Below, in pieces: positions 34,701 to 46,667 of a DNA stretch of 64,000 nt. The stretch is from Phyto melanocephala (lineage: Eukaryota; Arthropoda; Insecta; Diptera; Rhinophoridae), in assembly GCA_941918925.1 (NCBI GenBank), contig OW799237.1, positions 71,975,626 through 72,039,625 on the forward strand, given 5' to 3'. A model generated the notes under the pieces. That model did no database searches, had not been told where the DNA came from, and worked only from the letters and a program-made list of their open reading frames with translations. How positions within the stretch are numbered: the stretch's first letter is position 1; each line of letters begins with the position of its first letter. The translations under genes and the position numbers were made by a program.

Positions 34701-35240
34701 GAATTTTCATAAGCGAATTTTGTTTAGCGATGACGATTACCTTTTTTTGCGGGGGGACACATTAATAAACAGAACTGACACATTAGGAGTGATGATAATC
34801 CTCAGGTGTATGTTGAGACACCGTTATATATCGTTATGTCGAGAAAAATTGACTGTTGCTTAATGGGCTGGTGGAAGCATTGGACCGTTCTTCTTGAGAA
34901 ACGATGCTGGTCAATGGTGACCGCTATTGAGCCATGATTACTGACTTTTTCGTTCAACATTTGAACAACCATGATGTCCAAAAGATGTGGTTTCAACAAG
35001 ACGCCGCAACATGTCACACAACTCGTGCCACAACTGATTTATTAAACAAAACATTTGGCAACCATATTTGAGATCCGGTAATTGGTCTCTAAGATCGTTC
35101 AGTTTAATGCCTCTCGAATATTTGGTTAAGTCGTTAGTCTACGCCAATAAGCTCGAAACAATTGACCACTTGAAGAACAACATTGGCCGCGTTATTGCCG
35201 ATATCGGCCACAAATATTGGGAAAAATCATCACTAATTTA
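34700..35240 (+). pseudogene. DD41D-type mariner-like transposase relict
   Basis: Broken plus-strand frames read ILFSDDDY, INRTDTL, QVYVETPLYIVMSRKIDCC, WAGGSIGPFFLRNDAGQW, WFQQDAATCHTTRATTDLLN and YANKLETIDHLKNNIGRVI. This is the order of the DD41D-type core. No terminal repeats were identified. Confidence 0.65.
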
Positions 35241-36193
35241 ACTTCATAACTAATGTATGTGGCTTCAGTTTGTAGGCCCTTATATTATATTTATAATTAA
35301 AACTACATTCCGACACAGAGATATATGCAAGCACCCTAATCTCTTAATGTCATATTGGATCCGGCACAGCCGATTCTAATTACACTACCTTACTTTTCTA
35401 TTTTTGGCAATTTTTTAAATGACACCACTATGTGTCAATCTGTCTGTGAATTGTTGTCTGGTATCTGCCCGTTACGCTTTCAAACTTTGCCACCAGATAT
35501 ACATACATACAAATATGCACACAGTTTTGTGTTAAAAAATGTGCTACAAACCATTTTGTATTTGCTAGTGTGAAAAAAAACCAAACAGAATCCGAAAACT
35601 GCAAACGATTTAAGAAAAAATCAACTCTATCAAGCACTTAAAAATTGTGTTTGTTGGTCTCACAATATGGTTCATTCACAGTTGCGATCACACTTAATTT
35701 AACAGTTTTTTTTTCTTTTGCCACTTTCTTGTGTTTTTTATTTATTTATTAAATGCAAAAACTTTTAATGAAATAAACTTCATTGCTGTTGGTATTGTGT
35801 CTGTCTGTCTGTGTGTGCGTACACTTGTGTGGGACTGTTATGCGTGCATGTGTATTTGTCTGATTTTTTAACTTAATTGTTAACCAAACACAGTTTTTCT
35901 TCTTGTATTTTCTTTTAATTATCTGTGTTGATGTGTTGGAATTTACAAAGTTAAAAAGTTAAAGGAATTTAATTATTTAAAGGATTGACTATAGAATTGA
36001 ATGTGCGAATTCAAATGCCTTTAAAGTCATTTCATAGTAAAATTTATAAAGGAAAAATCTTTAAATTGTTTTAAAAACTTATTTATTGTTTTGCGCTCTA
36101 GTTCGCGAATATTAAAGAGAATATTTGTAAAGGGTGGCTGACGAAATTACTATATTCCTTAATTTGCAAGTTTTTATATTTGTTTTAAATATA
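35241..36193. other. AT-rich spacer with a possible family B end remnant
   Basis: CCGGCACAGCCGATTCTAAT and a following CTACCTTACTT at 35358-35396 look like a decayed family B hairpin end. No genes. Confidence 0.4.
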
Positions 36194-36430
36194 CAGTCGA
36201 GCTTCCCTATAACGATCTTCACTATAACGAATATTTCTTAATAACAAATTACTACACTTTCTTTTGTTAAAGTTTTCCCCACAATTTTATCTCACTACAA
36301 TTAACTTCTCTATAGCGTATATATCTCTAAGTATGGTATAAATGTATTAATAATCATACAATTTTTTCCTTAACAGCTGTGATGACTTTGTCGATGAAGT
36401 TAAATTTACCGGTAATAGTCTAAGAAAACA
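36194..36430. mobile_element. Pogo/Tigger-like 5' end fragment
   Basis: Starts after TA with CAGTCGAGCTTCCCTATAAC, then ACTATAACGAATATT, a terminus of the pogo-like type (CAGTCGAxCTxxxTATAACGAA). No matching right end or transposase was found, so it is a fragment. Confidence 0.5.
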
Positions 36431-36565
36431 AAAATAAATTTTATTCGTTAAATGTGTATTGAAAACATTGCGTTACTAACTATAGAGTTGAAGTTGAAAT
36501 AACTTTAATAATCAATCGAACCAAGCATTTTGAAATACTGCAATCTTCTAAAGGTTGATTTTTAC

Positions 36566-37163
36566 CCTTCACACAGTGAAAAAGGGTATATATAGCTTTG
36601 TCATTCCGTGTGAAATTTCTACAATTTTCATTTCCGACCCCATTAAGTATATATTTTCTGAAAGCCTATGAATAGGGGAGTCGATTAAGCTCTGTCCGTC
36701 TGTCCGTGTGTATGTTGAAATCAACTTTTTGAAGCCCCCCGATATCGAATGGACCCGGGTGAGGTATCAAAATATCAGAAATATTCGGGAGTAGATCGGT
36801 ATTGAAAATTGGAAAAATCGGTTCATAAACAACTGAGATATGAGCAAAAACCCACGACCACCTCAATTTTTTTTTCGCAAAAATAACATTACAACAACAA
36901 CATACATACATACAAACGCGTATACTGGTTAGAGAAAACGTGGCATCGAATCCCAGCTGAGCCAAAAAAATTTTTTTTTTATATTTTTTTTTAATTTTTT
37001 TTTATTTTTTATTTAATATATTATTTATATTATTATTATTTTTTTTTTGTTTTATATTTATTATATATATTTTAATTATTTAAAAAAAAAATTTTTTAAA
37101 TTTTTTTTAAATTTTTTTTTTGTAATTTTTTTTTTTAACATACATACGTAAATTTATAATTAT
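36566..37163 (-). repeat. Mini-me family A copy in a cluster
   Basis: Starts TACCCTTCACACAGTGAAAA and is normal through the core, GTCY repeats, GAGATATGAGC and T-rich centre. It reaches ACATACATACGTAAATTTAT, then breaks off at another copy. Confidence 0.8.
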
Positions 37164-37340
37164 ACCCTTCACACAGTGAACAAGTAACAGTGCTATATTC
37201 GGCCGTGCCGAATCTTATATACCCTTCACAACGTGTAGTCATGCAATAACAATTGTTTGTATCACCATTCATCCCATATAAAATACGTGCATACGTACAC
37301 GTTAGAATAAATGTGGCATCGAATCCCAGCTGAGCCAAAA
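37163..37340. repeat. Mini-me chimeric junction segment
   Basis: TATACCCTTCACACAGTG (minus start) is joined directly to AACAAGTAACAGTGCTATAT (plus start) with an intact hairpin. It then switches to the minus-strand block TGTGGCATCGAATCCCAGCT. It is a mosaic of head and tail pieces. Confidence 0.65.
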
Positions 37341-37946
37341 AAATTTTATTTTATTTTATTTAATATATTATTTATATTTTATTATTTTTTTTATATTTTT
37401 TTTAAATTTTTTTTAAATTTTTTTAAAAAATTTTTTTAGAAAAATTTTTTTTAAATTTTTTAAAATTTTTTTTTAAATTTTTTTAAAATTTTTTTTTTTG
37501 TAGTTTTTTTTATTATTTTTTTCTTATTTTTAATATTTTTTTTTTTTGTAATTTTTTTTTGTTTGGTATGTTTTTTACATGTATGTATGTATGTATGTTG
37601 TTGTTGTAATTGTGAAAAAAAACGAGGTGGTCGTGGTTTTTTGCTCATATCTCAGAAAGTTATGGGGCGATTGTGCTGAATTTCAATAGCGATTCATTCC
37701 TGGATATTTCCAAGAGATTGATACCATATACAGATCTGAGGAACATATAGTTGCTTCTAAAAGTTGATTTCAACCAACACACGGACAGACGGGCAGACGG
37801 ACAGACGGTCAGGGCTTAATCGACTCCTCTATTCATAAGCTTTCAGAAAATATATACTTTATGGGGTCGGAAATGAAAATTGTAGAAATTACAAACGGAA
37901 TGACAAAGCTATATATACCCTTGTGCACCACAGGTGAAGGGTATAA
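37341..37946 (+). repeat. Mini-me A' subtype, 3' half
   Basis: T-rich centre, then ATGTTGTTGTTGTAATTGTG, an AAGTTATGGGGCGATTGTGC variant block, GACAGACGG repeats, the core and the A' end CCCTTGTGCACCACAGGTGA. The subtype differs from A at the terminus and in the middle block. Confidence 0.75.
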
Positions 37947-38817
37947 AAAGGGTATATATAGGTTTGTCATTCCGTGTGAAATTTCTTCAATTTTCATTTC
38001 CGACCCCATAAAGTATATATTTTCTGAAAGCTTATGAATAGGGGAGTCGATTAAGCTCTGTCAGTCTGTCCGTCTGACCGTCTGTCCGTGTGTATGTTGA
38101 AATCAACTTTTTGAAGCCCCCAGACATCGCTTGGACCCGAGTGAGGTATTAAAATATCAGAAATATTCGGGATTAGATCGCTATTGAAAATCAGAAACAT
38201 CGGTACATAAACACCTGAGATATGAGCAAAAACCCACGACCACCTCGATTTTTTTTTCACAAAAACAACATTACAACAACAACATACATACATACAAACG
38301 TGTATACTGGTTAGAGTAACCGTGGCATTGAATCCCAGCTGAGCCAAAAAAAATTTTTTTTATATTTTTTTAAAATTTTTTTTTAATTTTTTTTAAATTT
38401 TTTTTTAATTTTTTTTATTTTTTATTTAATATATTATTTATATTTTTATTATTTTTTTAAAATTTTTTTAAAATTTTTTTTTAATTTTTTTTTTTTTGTT
38501 TTATTATTTATATTAATTATTTAAAAAAAAATTTTTTTTTTTAATTTTTTTTTAAATTTTTTTCTTAAATTTTTTTTTTATATTTTTTTTTTATTTTTTT
38601 TTTTTAATTTTTTTATTTATTTTTTTTAACATACATACGTAAATTTATAATTTTACAATGGGATGTTTTTATATATGTGTGTTTTTTATATGTTTGTACA
38701 TATATACGTATTTCATATGGGATGAATGGTGATACAAACTACTGTTATTGCATGACTACACGTTGTGAAGGGTACATAAGATTCGGCACGGCCGAATATA
38801 GCGCTCTTACTTGTTTT
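37946..38817 (-). repeat. Mini-me family A copy in a cluster
   Basis: Abuts the A' copy without spacer and lacks its first bases, starting AAGGGTATATATAGGTTTGT. It is otherwise complete through the hairpin end GGCACGGCCGAATATAGCGC at about 38785-38805. Confidence 0.8.
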
Positions 38818-38957
38818 ACAATGGGATGGTTTTTACAGGTATGTACGTATTTTATATGAGATGGATGGTGATACAAACAATTGTTATTGCATGACTACAC
38901 GTTGTGAAGGGTATATAAGATTCGGCATGGCCGAATATAGCGCTCTTACTTGTTTTC
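38818..38957 (-). repeat. Duplicated mini-me hairpin end
   Basis: A second, tandem copy of only the last 140 bases (TACAATGGGATGG ... GGCATGGCCGAATATAGCGC ... CTTACTTGTTTT). Confidence 0.8.
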
Positions 38958-39039
38958 TGTGTGGTTTTTTCAGTGTAAAAAAGTGAGAGGCCATAACTGT
39001 TCAGCAAGGTTTTGCCATTTCACTTTTAAAAAACTAACT

Positions 39040-39362
39040 TAACGTCTAGACGAGCCATCGAATTGTTCAGACTAGAACAAAACGTCGGCAGAGCAACTGT
39101 CAGAAAATTGTTCATGTTCTTTGATATGGAGTAAACGTATAAAGTGTATTTTGTTGATATTTTTATGTGTCGTCTCTTTCTTTCATATTCAAAATGCCTT
39201 TTAATATTAGACATTAATGCTCGAACAAATGTTCTGACAACGCTGTTTGAACAAAAACAAAACATCGACAACAGCGGTCCACACCAGGCAAATTCATGTG
39301 CGCAAAAGAAATTGCTCGTTGTTCGAACAAATCGATGGCTGGTGTCAAGCGGACGTAACAAA
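39040..39362. mobile_element. Possible fold-back MITE
   Basis: Left GTCTAGACGAGCCATCGAAT and right CGATGGCTGGTGTCAAGCGG form imperfect inverted arms (shared GAACAAWTCGATGGCT). A second inner inverted pair is around CTGTCAGAAAATTGTTC. Overlapping frames on both strands here are by-products of this symmetry. Confidence 0.4.
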
Positions 39363-39556
39363 CAAACAATGTTTGTAAATCATTGAATTTTTTTATCAAA
39401 ATTCGTATTCTATTTTTTGATTGGTGATACATTATATCGTTGCTGACAAGTAGAGAGGCCCTTGTCAAAGGCCCGGTGGTCAAACGAATAATTCTAACAA
39501 ATAATAACATGATTAAATTATTCACTTCTTCAGGTATTCACAAACAACGCTATCAT

Positions 39557-39685
39557 GGGCCGAATTACGGCATTCGATCACGATCAAAATTTTACTCGAA
39601 CGATCGAGTTCGCTGTGCTTTAGGTATAGAAATTCTAATAAGAATTTTACAATTTCGATCTCGTTCGAATGCCGTAATTCGGCCC
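39557..39685. mobile_element. 129-bp MITE with 21-bp perfect inverted repeats
   Basis: Begins GGGCCGAATTACGGCATTCG and ends with its exact reverse complement. Imperfect pairing continues about 15 bases further inward. CAT flanks both sides (39554-39556, 39686-39688), which would be a 3-bp target duplication as in PIF/Harbinger elements. That assignment is inference. Confidence 0.75.
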
Positions 39686-39688
39686 CAT

Positions 39689-40386
39689 GTCTTTTTGTCA
39701 TAACGATATATATATATATGTATATTACTGATGTTTGTTGTAAAGTTTTAAAAATGATTTCCTTATATAATCATTTTCTCCCCAGTTTTCATTAAAAGTT
39801 TTATATATCTCGTTTGTATTACGAAAATTAGTGAGTTCGCAAGGTTATATGATAAAAGAAATGAATTATAGTTGGTCGACTTACAAGGTGTGCTATCATG
39901 ACTTTTTTATAAATGCATACTTAAAGCAGCTTCAAATAAGTATTTGCTATGAGAGCTTTTAAACAATTGTTAAATAGCTCCTTAAGGTATTCAAGTATTT
40001 ATGGTTCAAAATAAAAATAAAAATACAAAATAAACGGAATCTAAAAAAGTTAAAACAAAAACAGTCGAATTTACAGCAATTTACGACATATAACCGTGAA
40101 AACCCATTCTTATTGTTATTGTTTCGCCTGATTTTGTTTTACCTAAGATCCTCCGTCAAATGCTCTCCCTCATATTCAGGAGCAGATACAGGCTGTTCAA
40201 ATAAAGACATGTAGGAATTTTGTTGGCGTACAAATAGTTAAACATCCAATAAAGGTAGGCACAAATCATATTCGGACACGTGCATGATATCAAATGACAT
40301 AACTAGACCTAAGCCCATATGTATACAGGTAATAGGTACGAAATCAAAAGATATCTACCGATGACGCTACAATATCAAAAGGAAAT
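39689..40386. other. AT-rich spacer
   Basis: No gene recognised. Possible 5' flank of the Transib relict. Confidence 0.45.
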
Positions 40387-41330
40387 ATGCTTATGGCATC
40401 TGTTGTTTCTTTGCGGCTCAAATCTGATGTTTCCTTATACTGGAAATATCGACGACCGTTGTCAATACATTATTGTCGACCTGTAATATTTCAATTTGCA
40501 AGGGAATCGCCGGAACTCATAAGAACCACAGTAAAGGACATTCAAGAACAAATAAACAAGATTAAGCACAAAAATTTTAAAATCATTGAAGATAAATACA
40601 TTGAATGTCGTCACAAGTTCCACCAGATTATAATTGATGGAAAAGTCGTTAACGAACTGACAAATACAACTTCAACATTGTCATGCCCAATTTGCTTAAA
40701 GACGCAAAAGAACTTCGACAATGCAAACGAGTCTACAAACGAAGAGGATTATGAATATGGAATTTTACTATTGCACGCAAGGATAAGATGTATGGAGTTA
40801 TTGTTAAAATTAGCATATAGACTTCCACAAGAGCGGAGACACTTTGATGAAAATACATCAAACAAAAATAAGGAAAGGATCAGAAAGAATCGAATGCATT
40901 ATTCAAACAAATTGAACTAAAAAGTAGGCCGTCCCAAGTATGGATACGAAAACCCAAAGATGGACACACTTCGCGGAGATTTTTTAAAAATATGAGGCTG
41001 TAACTCAAATCACTGGAATCAACAATTAAATCGTTAAGAGTTTGGAAACGGTCTTGAATTTTTAAAACTGCAAGGAAAAAGTTGATTCTGAACAATATAA
41101 AAAAACATGCTTCGAAAACTGCATTAATTTTAGCAAAATTATATCCACAGAAATAGTTGACCCCGACAGTTCATAAAATATTGTCGCATGGCAACGTTAT
41201 AATTGAATACCGGAATTTGCTAATTGGAGAGCTTTCTGCAGAAGCACAGGATTCCCCATACAAATTTTATAAATTGCTGATTGCTGAACACTTCCAAATC
41301 ATCAAGGGTGAAACAAAATGAGGGACTCTT
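40387..41330 (+). pseudogene. Transib transposase relict (RAG1-core relative)
   Basis: The 177-codon open part (40387-40920) reads SVVSLRLKSDVSLYWKYRRP, then HYCRPVIFQFARESPELI, CPICLKTQKNF (a CxxC pair) and LLLHARIRCMELLLKLAYRL. This order parallels the Transib transposase and the matching part of vertebrate RAG1 (LCCKPLCLMLADES..., the CTLCD zinc-binding pair, then the HSITRSHAENLERY segment). Downstream, in broken frames, come YGYENPKMDT, ITGINN, an LSHGNVII-like segment near 41190 and LIGELSAEAQDSPYKFYKLL near 41222-41280. These fit later Transib blocks (HG..II....LPIGQLSEEAQE..NK..K). Frameshifts after 40920 make it non-functional. Terminal CACWRTG repeats and 5-bp target duplications were not identified. 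Host domestication is unlikely given the breaks. Confidence 0.68.
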
Positions 41331-42060
41331 CAACACGTTTACTTATTTAATTACTGCTGCATGTAAAGTCACGAAAAGAGTAGGAAAATAACAATTGTTT
41401 AGAAATTAGTCTTTTACATGTACCTTCTTTTACGGATTGTGAGCAATTTTTTACAAAAAATAAAAAAAAAATTTTTTTGTTAAAAATATTTTAACTTTAA
41501 ATTTTGTTATCCCTAAACATTTATTGAATAGGTTGATCAATTATCTTAAATATTTCTTTTAGATTTTCTCCTTTGGTTCATAAATTATGATTTTTGCAAC
41601 AGAAAAACTCAAATGGCTTCAATGTGAGGCGGCTGCCTGTCAGCAATATTTTCAGATATCTGGCAATCGTCTGATTAGATCATTTTAAAATAACGGATGT
41701 ACAAAACTTGTACATTTGATAATTGCGTCATTGTCGTAGGAGTCTGCGATGTCAGATGTTATAAAATGTTGCTTCAATATTATTGAATAGAATGTTGTTT
41801 TTAGGAATTTTCTTGCACATACCCATTTTATAACTTAAACATGTTAAAATAAAATATTTTAATAAAAACATGCAATGCCGTTATGCTCGATCGTGCCGAA
41901 TCAAATGTACCCTTCCCCAGCTTTTGAATTTTTTTTTAACATTCTGCAAATAAAACCTTAGTCCTAATTTACAAAAAAAATTTCTAACAAAAATATACAT
42001 ACGCTTGTAGTATGTGACAACATAATTATAAACATCTACATATACAGACATACTTGCATA
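41331..42060. other. AT-rich sequence with a mini-me end remnant
   Basis: GATCGTGCCGAATCAAATGT followed by ACCCTTCCCC at 41888-41917 resembles a decayed mini-me hairpin end. Nothing else. Confidence 0.4.
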
Positions 42061-42480
42061 TATATATGTATGAATTAATGCATACTAGCAGGAGGATACA
42101 ATTTTAGCGACTAGAATTGGCCCATACTGGTTCCTGCCATTTCGCAGTGGCGGCCATCTTGAATTTAAAAATTTTGAATAGCATACTGTATTATACTAGT
42201 CAAGCCCTTCTATTTGATATTGAGGAGGTTGAAAAAAATATGTAATCCTCCATTTTCTTTCAGACGCCATATTGAATTAAGAATTCTTGTTATGTCGACT
42301 GTATTTTAGTGGTCAAGCCCCCCTCCATTTGATACCACTTTTTCGGGCTGTAAGCTTTTAGTTACGAGAATTGTCTCATCTATACATATATGTATGTCCG
42401 CTTTTTTTCCATGGCGGCCATCTTAAATGTGTAGGTAATACATATGTACTGTATTGTACTTGTCAATTCCGATTCACGAT
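42061..42480. repeat. Degenerate GGCGGCCATCTT/GTCAAGCCC repeat units
   Basis: Inverted relatives of the array at 5215-5830: GGCGGCCATCTTGAATTT (42150), GACGCCATATTGAATTAA (42265) and GGCGGCCATCTTAAATGT (42413). Each is followed by ACTGTATTxTAxTxGTCAA. Confidence 0.6.
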
Positions 42481-43728
42481 TTTCCAAGGCAACGGCTGCT
42501 TTAAAAAATAAAATTATAAATTTTTTTGTGGGTTTCTTGTGTCAATGGAATTATGAAAATTAATAAAAAGTTTTGTGAATTTAACGAGGACGTTACAAAG
42601 TATTCCTTTTTTGGATCTGTTGAAGATTTTTCAAAATTCTCATTCTGCATCAAAATCCAATATTGTAAAAAAACAAGACCAAAGCAATTTCTAAACAACA
42701 ACAGTGTAAACTTAGAGTTTTTTGCCGAACAACATCGTGTGATAAATTTTCGGACAAAAGTCTTACAACCGTCTTAACTGACAATTTGCCTAATGGAAGC
42801 CATTAATTATTTTCTAACAACCGTCTGTACAGAACTTAATACGTATTATTTTTCAAAATTGTGCGATTAAACACAGACTTTATAGTTTGTGCAATAAAGT
42901 TTTATTTGTTTTAACACTAAATCTTGTCAACCTAATTAGATGCCAATCAAAAAGATCTAAAAATAAACTCATTTAAGCTTATTCCCCAAAATAAAACTTT
43001 GTACAACTTTAAACCACTTAACTTTTTTTTTTAATTCTTTATGGCAACGCCAAGCTCTTGACTCAATTTTAATTGAATAGTAAATCCACAAACTAACAAT
43101 TCGTAACGTATTACTCCCCTCTTTACGGTAGCATTTCTGCTTTGCTGGCATCTTGCACCTCGTTTAAAAATATTTGCAATTTCATCCATTCTTGTCAGAA
43201 ATTTTACTATTGGCCACCAACACACCCACCCACCTCTTTTTTCTTGCATGTTTTTAGTTGTGCAGCGGCTGCACTACTATAATTCAAGCAATTATACAAA
43301 ACTACAACAGCGCTGCGATTGCGAGAGAAAAAAATTAAATCTTACTGATGTTGTGAGGCAGAATTAATTTTGCACAAAAAAAAAACACAACTTGTACAAC
43401 GAAATTGTATTCATTTATAAACTCCAACACACACAGGAGTACCGATACTCCTCGTCCTCTTGTTATACTGGTAGTTTTGGATAAAAACATTATTTTAGAA
43501 TAATGAACTACTAAATTGACTCCAACAGCGCGTACATTATTTGAATTTCGTTTTCTAGTTTATTTCCAAAGTGTTCTTTTTTATATCGGTTGTACATTTT
43601 TTCCATTTCCAGTTTAATTTGAATTTTATATTTGATTTGAATGTTTGTGCTGCCACATTTTGCACTCGTGCATCGTTCTGTGACTTTCTCTATTAATGTT
43701 TTATTTATTGTTTAATTTTAATTTGCAG
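42481..43728. other. TppII upstream intron sequence
   Basis: No exon or transposon recognised. Ends in the branch/pyrimidine tract and AG acceptor of the TppII exon. Confidence 0.5.
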
Positions 43729-43891
43729 CCAAATGGATAATCAGCGTAAAAACTTATTGGAGGCGTTGTCCAAGAAGGGTATTGCCGTTGCAAAATTATG
43801 TGTATTGAATAACAATGTTAAAGATCGCTTAGAGGATATTGATAATATTTATACAGAAATCATTAAATTTGTCGATGCCAGCGATTCAAAG
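43729..43891 (+). CDS. TppII: TppII, penultimate coding exon (partial gene)
   Basis: Internal exon of tripeptidyl-peptidase II, the giant cytosolic subtilisin-like exopeptidase that removes tripeptides downstream of the proteasome. A polypyrimidine/AG acceptor (TTTGCAG) ends at 43728 and a consensus donor (AAG|GTAAGT) follows 43891. The exon encodes 53 residues from MDNQRKNLLEALSKKG to VDASDSK. The first four bases finish the preceding codon and add a Gln, so the Met is internal and not a start. The segment EIIKFVDASDSK corresponds to the conserved C-terminal stretch of the family (LVKWxDxTDSK), and it joins in phase 0 to the exon at 54524. The catalytic subtilase domain lies far upstream and is not in this window. 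The identification rests on remembered family similarity and on the fit between the two exons. The exon itself is secure because of its splice sites and helical, charged composition. Confidence 0.85.
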
Positions 43892-44683
43892 GTAAGTTTT
43901 CATTTTATTAGTATTTTTGTTTATTATCATTGAAATAGTTGCTGGTTATTTTTATTTGTGTCTGTGTATATTTAGTTGCCTCTGGGTTGAGCTAATACAA
44001 CTGCAACAGCAATAAAATTTTTATAACAATTTCTCTAGTATTATTACAATGCAGGGCTTTAATTAGCACATCATGTTTAAACGCACATAGGATGGTAAAA
44101 AATATTCAAGCTACGAAATTTCGTTTCTTGTAACTGCTCTTTAATTCCATAAAAGCATAACCCACGTATTAAATGAAAGAATGTTTCCCACTGTTTCACG
44201 AAGGGATATTAGCCGGAAGGACGAAGGGTCTGCAAGGCATTTTCCGGTTTCAGGGGTAGTACCGCTTTCCGTAGTTTTCACAGGTGTGGAATTGTATGTA
44301 TGTATGTGTGGAATTGTATATGAAGTAGTGATTACAAAAAAAAATAAAAAATAATGTTAAGGATTGTTCCTAACCGCTAAGGTTTGGACACTTCAAAAAG
44401 AGTTCAGTTATCATTTAACAGTAACGCTATTAAAAGAAGTATAATATTGGGAGATAATTTTTTAGAAAATATTAAAAACGATTACAGCTGTTTGGCTCTT
44501 AATATTTTTAGAAATTTTTCTTTGAACTGAAATTTTTCAGAAACTCAAAAAGAATATCAGAGATGAAAAACTAAAATTGTGTTTGGTATCAAATATAAGT
44601 CTACATAATAGTTTTTCGCCATTAAGTACTAATGTTTTTTGAAAAACCTTAAACTTTAGGATAATAATAAAAAAGAAAAAAAA

Positions 44684-45868
44684 AACCAAGTAACGGCACT
44701 ATATTCGGCTGTGTCGATTTTTTTATACCCACCACCCAGTTCCATGTACTTTTATATCACAAAATGGATGTTAATAGCAACAGTAATTACTATGGAATTA
44801 TCTCTTTATACTAAAATATGTATCACTTTTTTGTACAACTTCGTTATGCTATTAAAATATTTTCGTAAATTTAGTCTTTTAATGAAAGTGGGCGTTAAAG
44901 TAGGCGTGTCAATAAAGCTTTTGCGAATAATACAACTTAGATATTTCAACAAAGTCCTATATTTTTCAAAAAATATAAAGATAAAGCGTTATATTGAAGG
45001 TAGGCGTTAAAGTGGGCGTGTCACTTTAATTTTCTGACATAATTACATTGACTAGAAAGTTATATGTGCGAAGCTTCATCATCATACCTCTAACTTTGTC
45101 GGTTGTAGAAGCTTTTAAATATCATTAGCAGCAGATTGCGTCAAAAGTGGGCGTTATAGTAAGCGTGTCGAAGTAGTTTTTGCTCATAAAGTCAACTCAT
45201 ATATTTCAATATAGAGTCCTTTATGCCTCTAAAATCTTTATTTATATGAATGGGTTATATGGGAGGACGGTGCTAAAGTGGCCGTGTCACATTTATTTTT
45301 CGTTAGTACAAAGCCTTTGATCAAAAAACAATGTTTGCAAAATTTCAGAATCGTACATCTAATTTTCTCAGTTTTACTACGTTTTTAATTTTAAATATGC
45401 CGAAAAAGACACTGTGCGATATAAATTTTCGTACATTTTGATCCATAACTCCTTTCCTAATTCATAGATTTAGGCAATTTCCAGAGAAAAATATTTTTTT
45501 CACTCAGGAAATATACATTCGAAATATAATGGATCTACGTTAATGCGTATGGACACAATTGCATTTTATTCGATGTTGGAAGGACACGGTTTTTTTGACC
45601 TACTCTTGCAATATAACTTATAACTGTGTTCCCAATATTCCATTTTCAATACCAAAGAAACCTTTTGTATAAGAAATATTCTGCTCCTACCTCTATCGTG
45701 CTTTCAACAGACGGACATACGGACGGATATAGCTAGATCGTCATAAGATGAAACTGCGACTTAGAAAAAAATATATGGTCTAAAATGGATATTGCGATGT
45801 GTTACAAACGGAATGACAAAATGAATATACCTCCACCATTTTTTTGGTGGCGGGTATAAAAAACCTAC
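44684..45868 (+). repeat. Mini-me-like family B copy 3 (in TppII intron)
   Basis: Essentially full length. It starts AACCAAGTAACGGCACTATA with the hairpin TTCGGCTGTGTCGA and TATACCCACCACC. Interior AAGTGGGCGTTAAAGTAGGC repeats follow, then GACGGACATACGGACGGATA, and the end CCATTTTTTTGGTGGCGGGT with TATAAAAA. Confidence 0.85.
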
Positions 45869-46667
45869 AATAAACTCTTACGGGCTTAAATCGCCCCATG
45901 TAAATCCCGAGTTACCATCACTTCCACGTTTCCAGTTTCCTTAAAGCACTTGATTACTGTTTTGACAGTTGACGAAGTTTGATGTAACTAATAAGTACAT
46001 ACACTGTCTTCAGCACCATTTATCTCTAAAAATAAATTTGAAATGCCTTTAAAAATAATATTTTCTTTTCAACATAAGTTTTTTTTTGTAACATAACGTA
46101 TGTCTTCTTAAAAACGCTTAAGCCAAGATTCTTCAACACAAATGTTTACTCTCAGCAATTAACTCTTAACTACAAGCAATTGTATATATGTACATACAAT
46201 TATGCATTTGATTAAATTGTATATATTGTAAGTAGGAAAGACTAACAGACACGCTGATAATATTATTTAATTTCTCTCACACTAACACCTTTGTGACGTG
46301 TGACACCCTCAATTAAACAAGATTACTTCGTTAGACAATTCACTAGTGGGATTTCCAATCCTAGGATGTCAAATGATGACATAAAAATTGCACAATTGCA
46401 CATTAAAGCAAATAAAAACGTATTTTACAAGGATAGAACGACTATCAAAAGCAAGAAGAAGAAAAACAAACAAAAATATCGTATGCACTTACAAAAGAGA
46501 AATAATTGAATGGCAAAAACTAAGATTGAAATTACAGGTAATTAAAAAGACATTGCGTAAAATGTTGGATGATTTTTTAACCGCTTGGGTTTTAAAAATT
46601 AAAAAAGAAATATATAACATTTTTGGAGTACTTATTTGGGGCGATAAATGAATGCCTTTCAATTACT
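45869..46667. other. Intron spacer
   Basis: Frames at 46300-46651 are lysine-rich low-complexity translations with no support as genes. Confidence 0.45.

Noticed and set aside
46300..46651. Two overlapping lysine-rich frames in the TppII intron
   Set aside because: Low-complexity composition, no conserved motif, and no splice sites making an extra exon.
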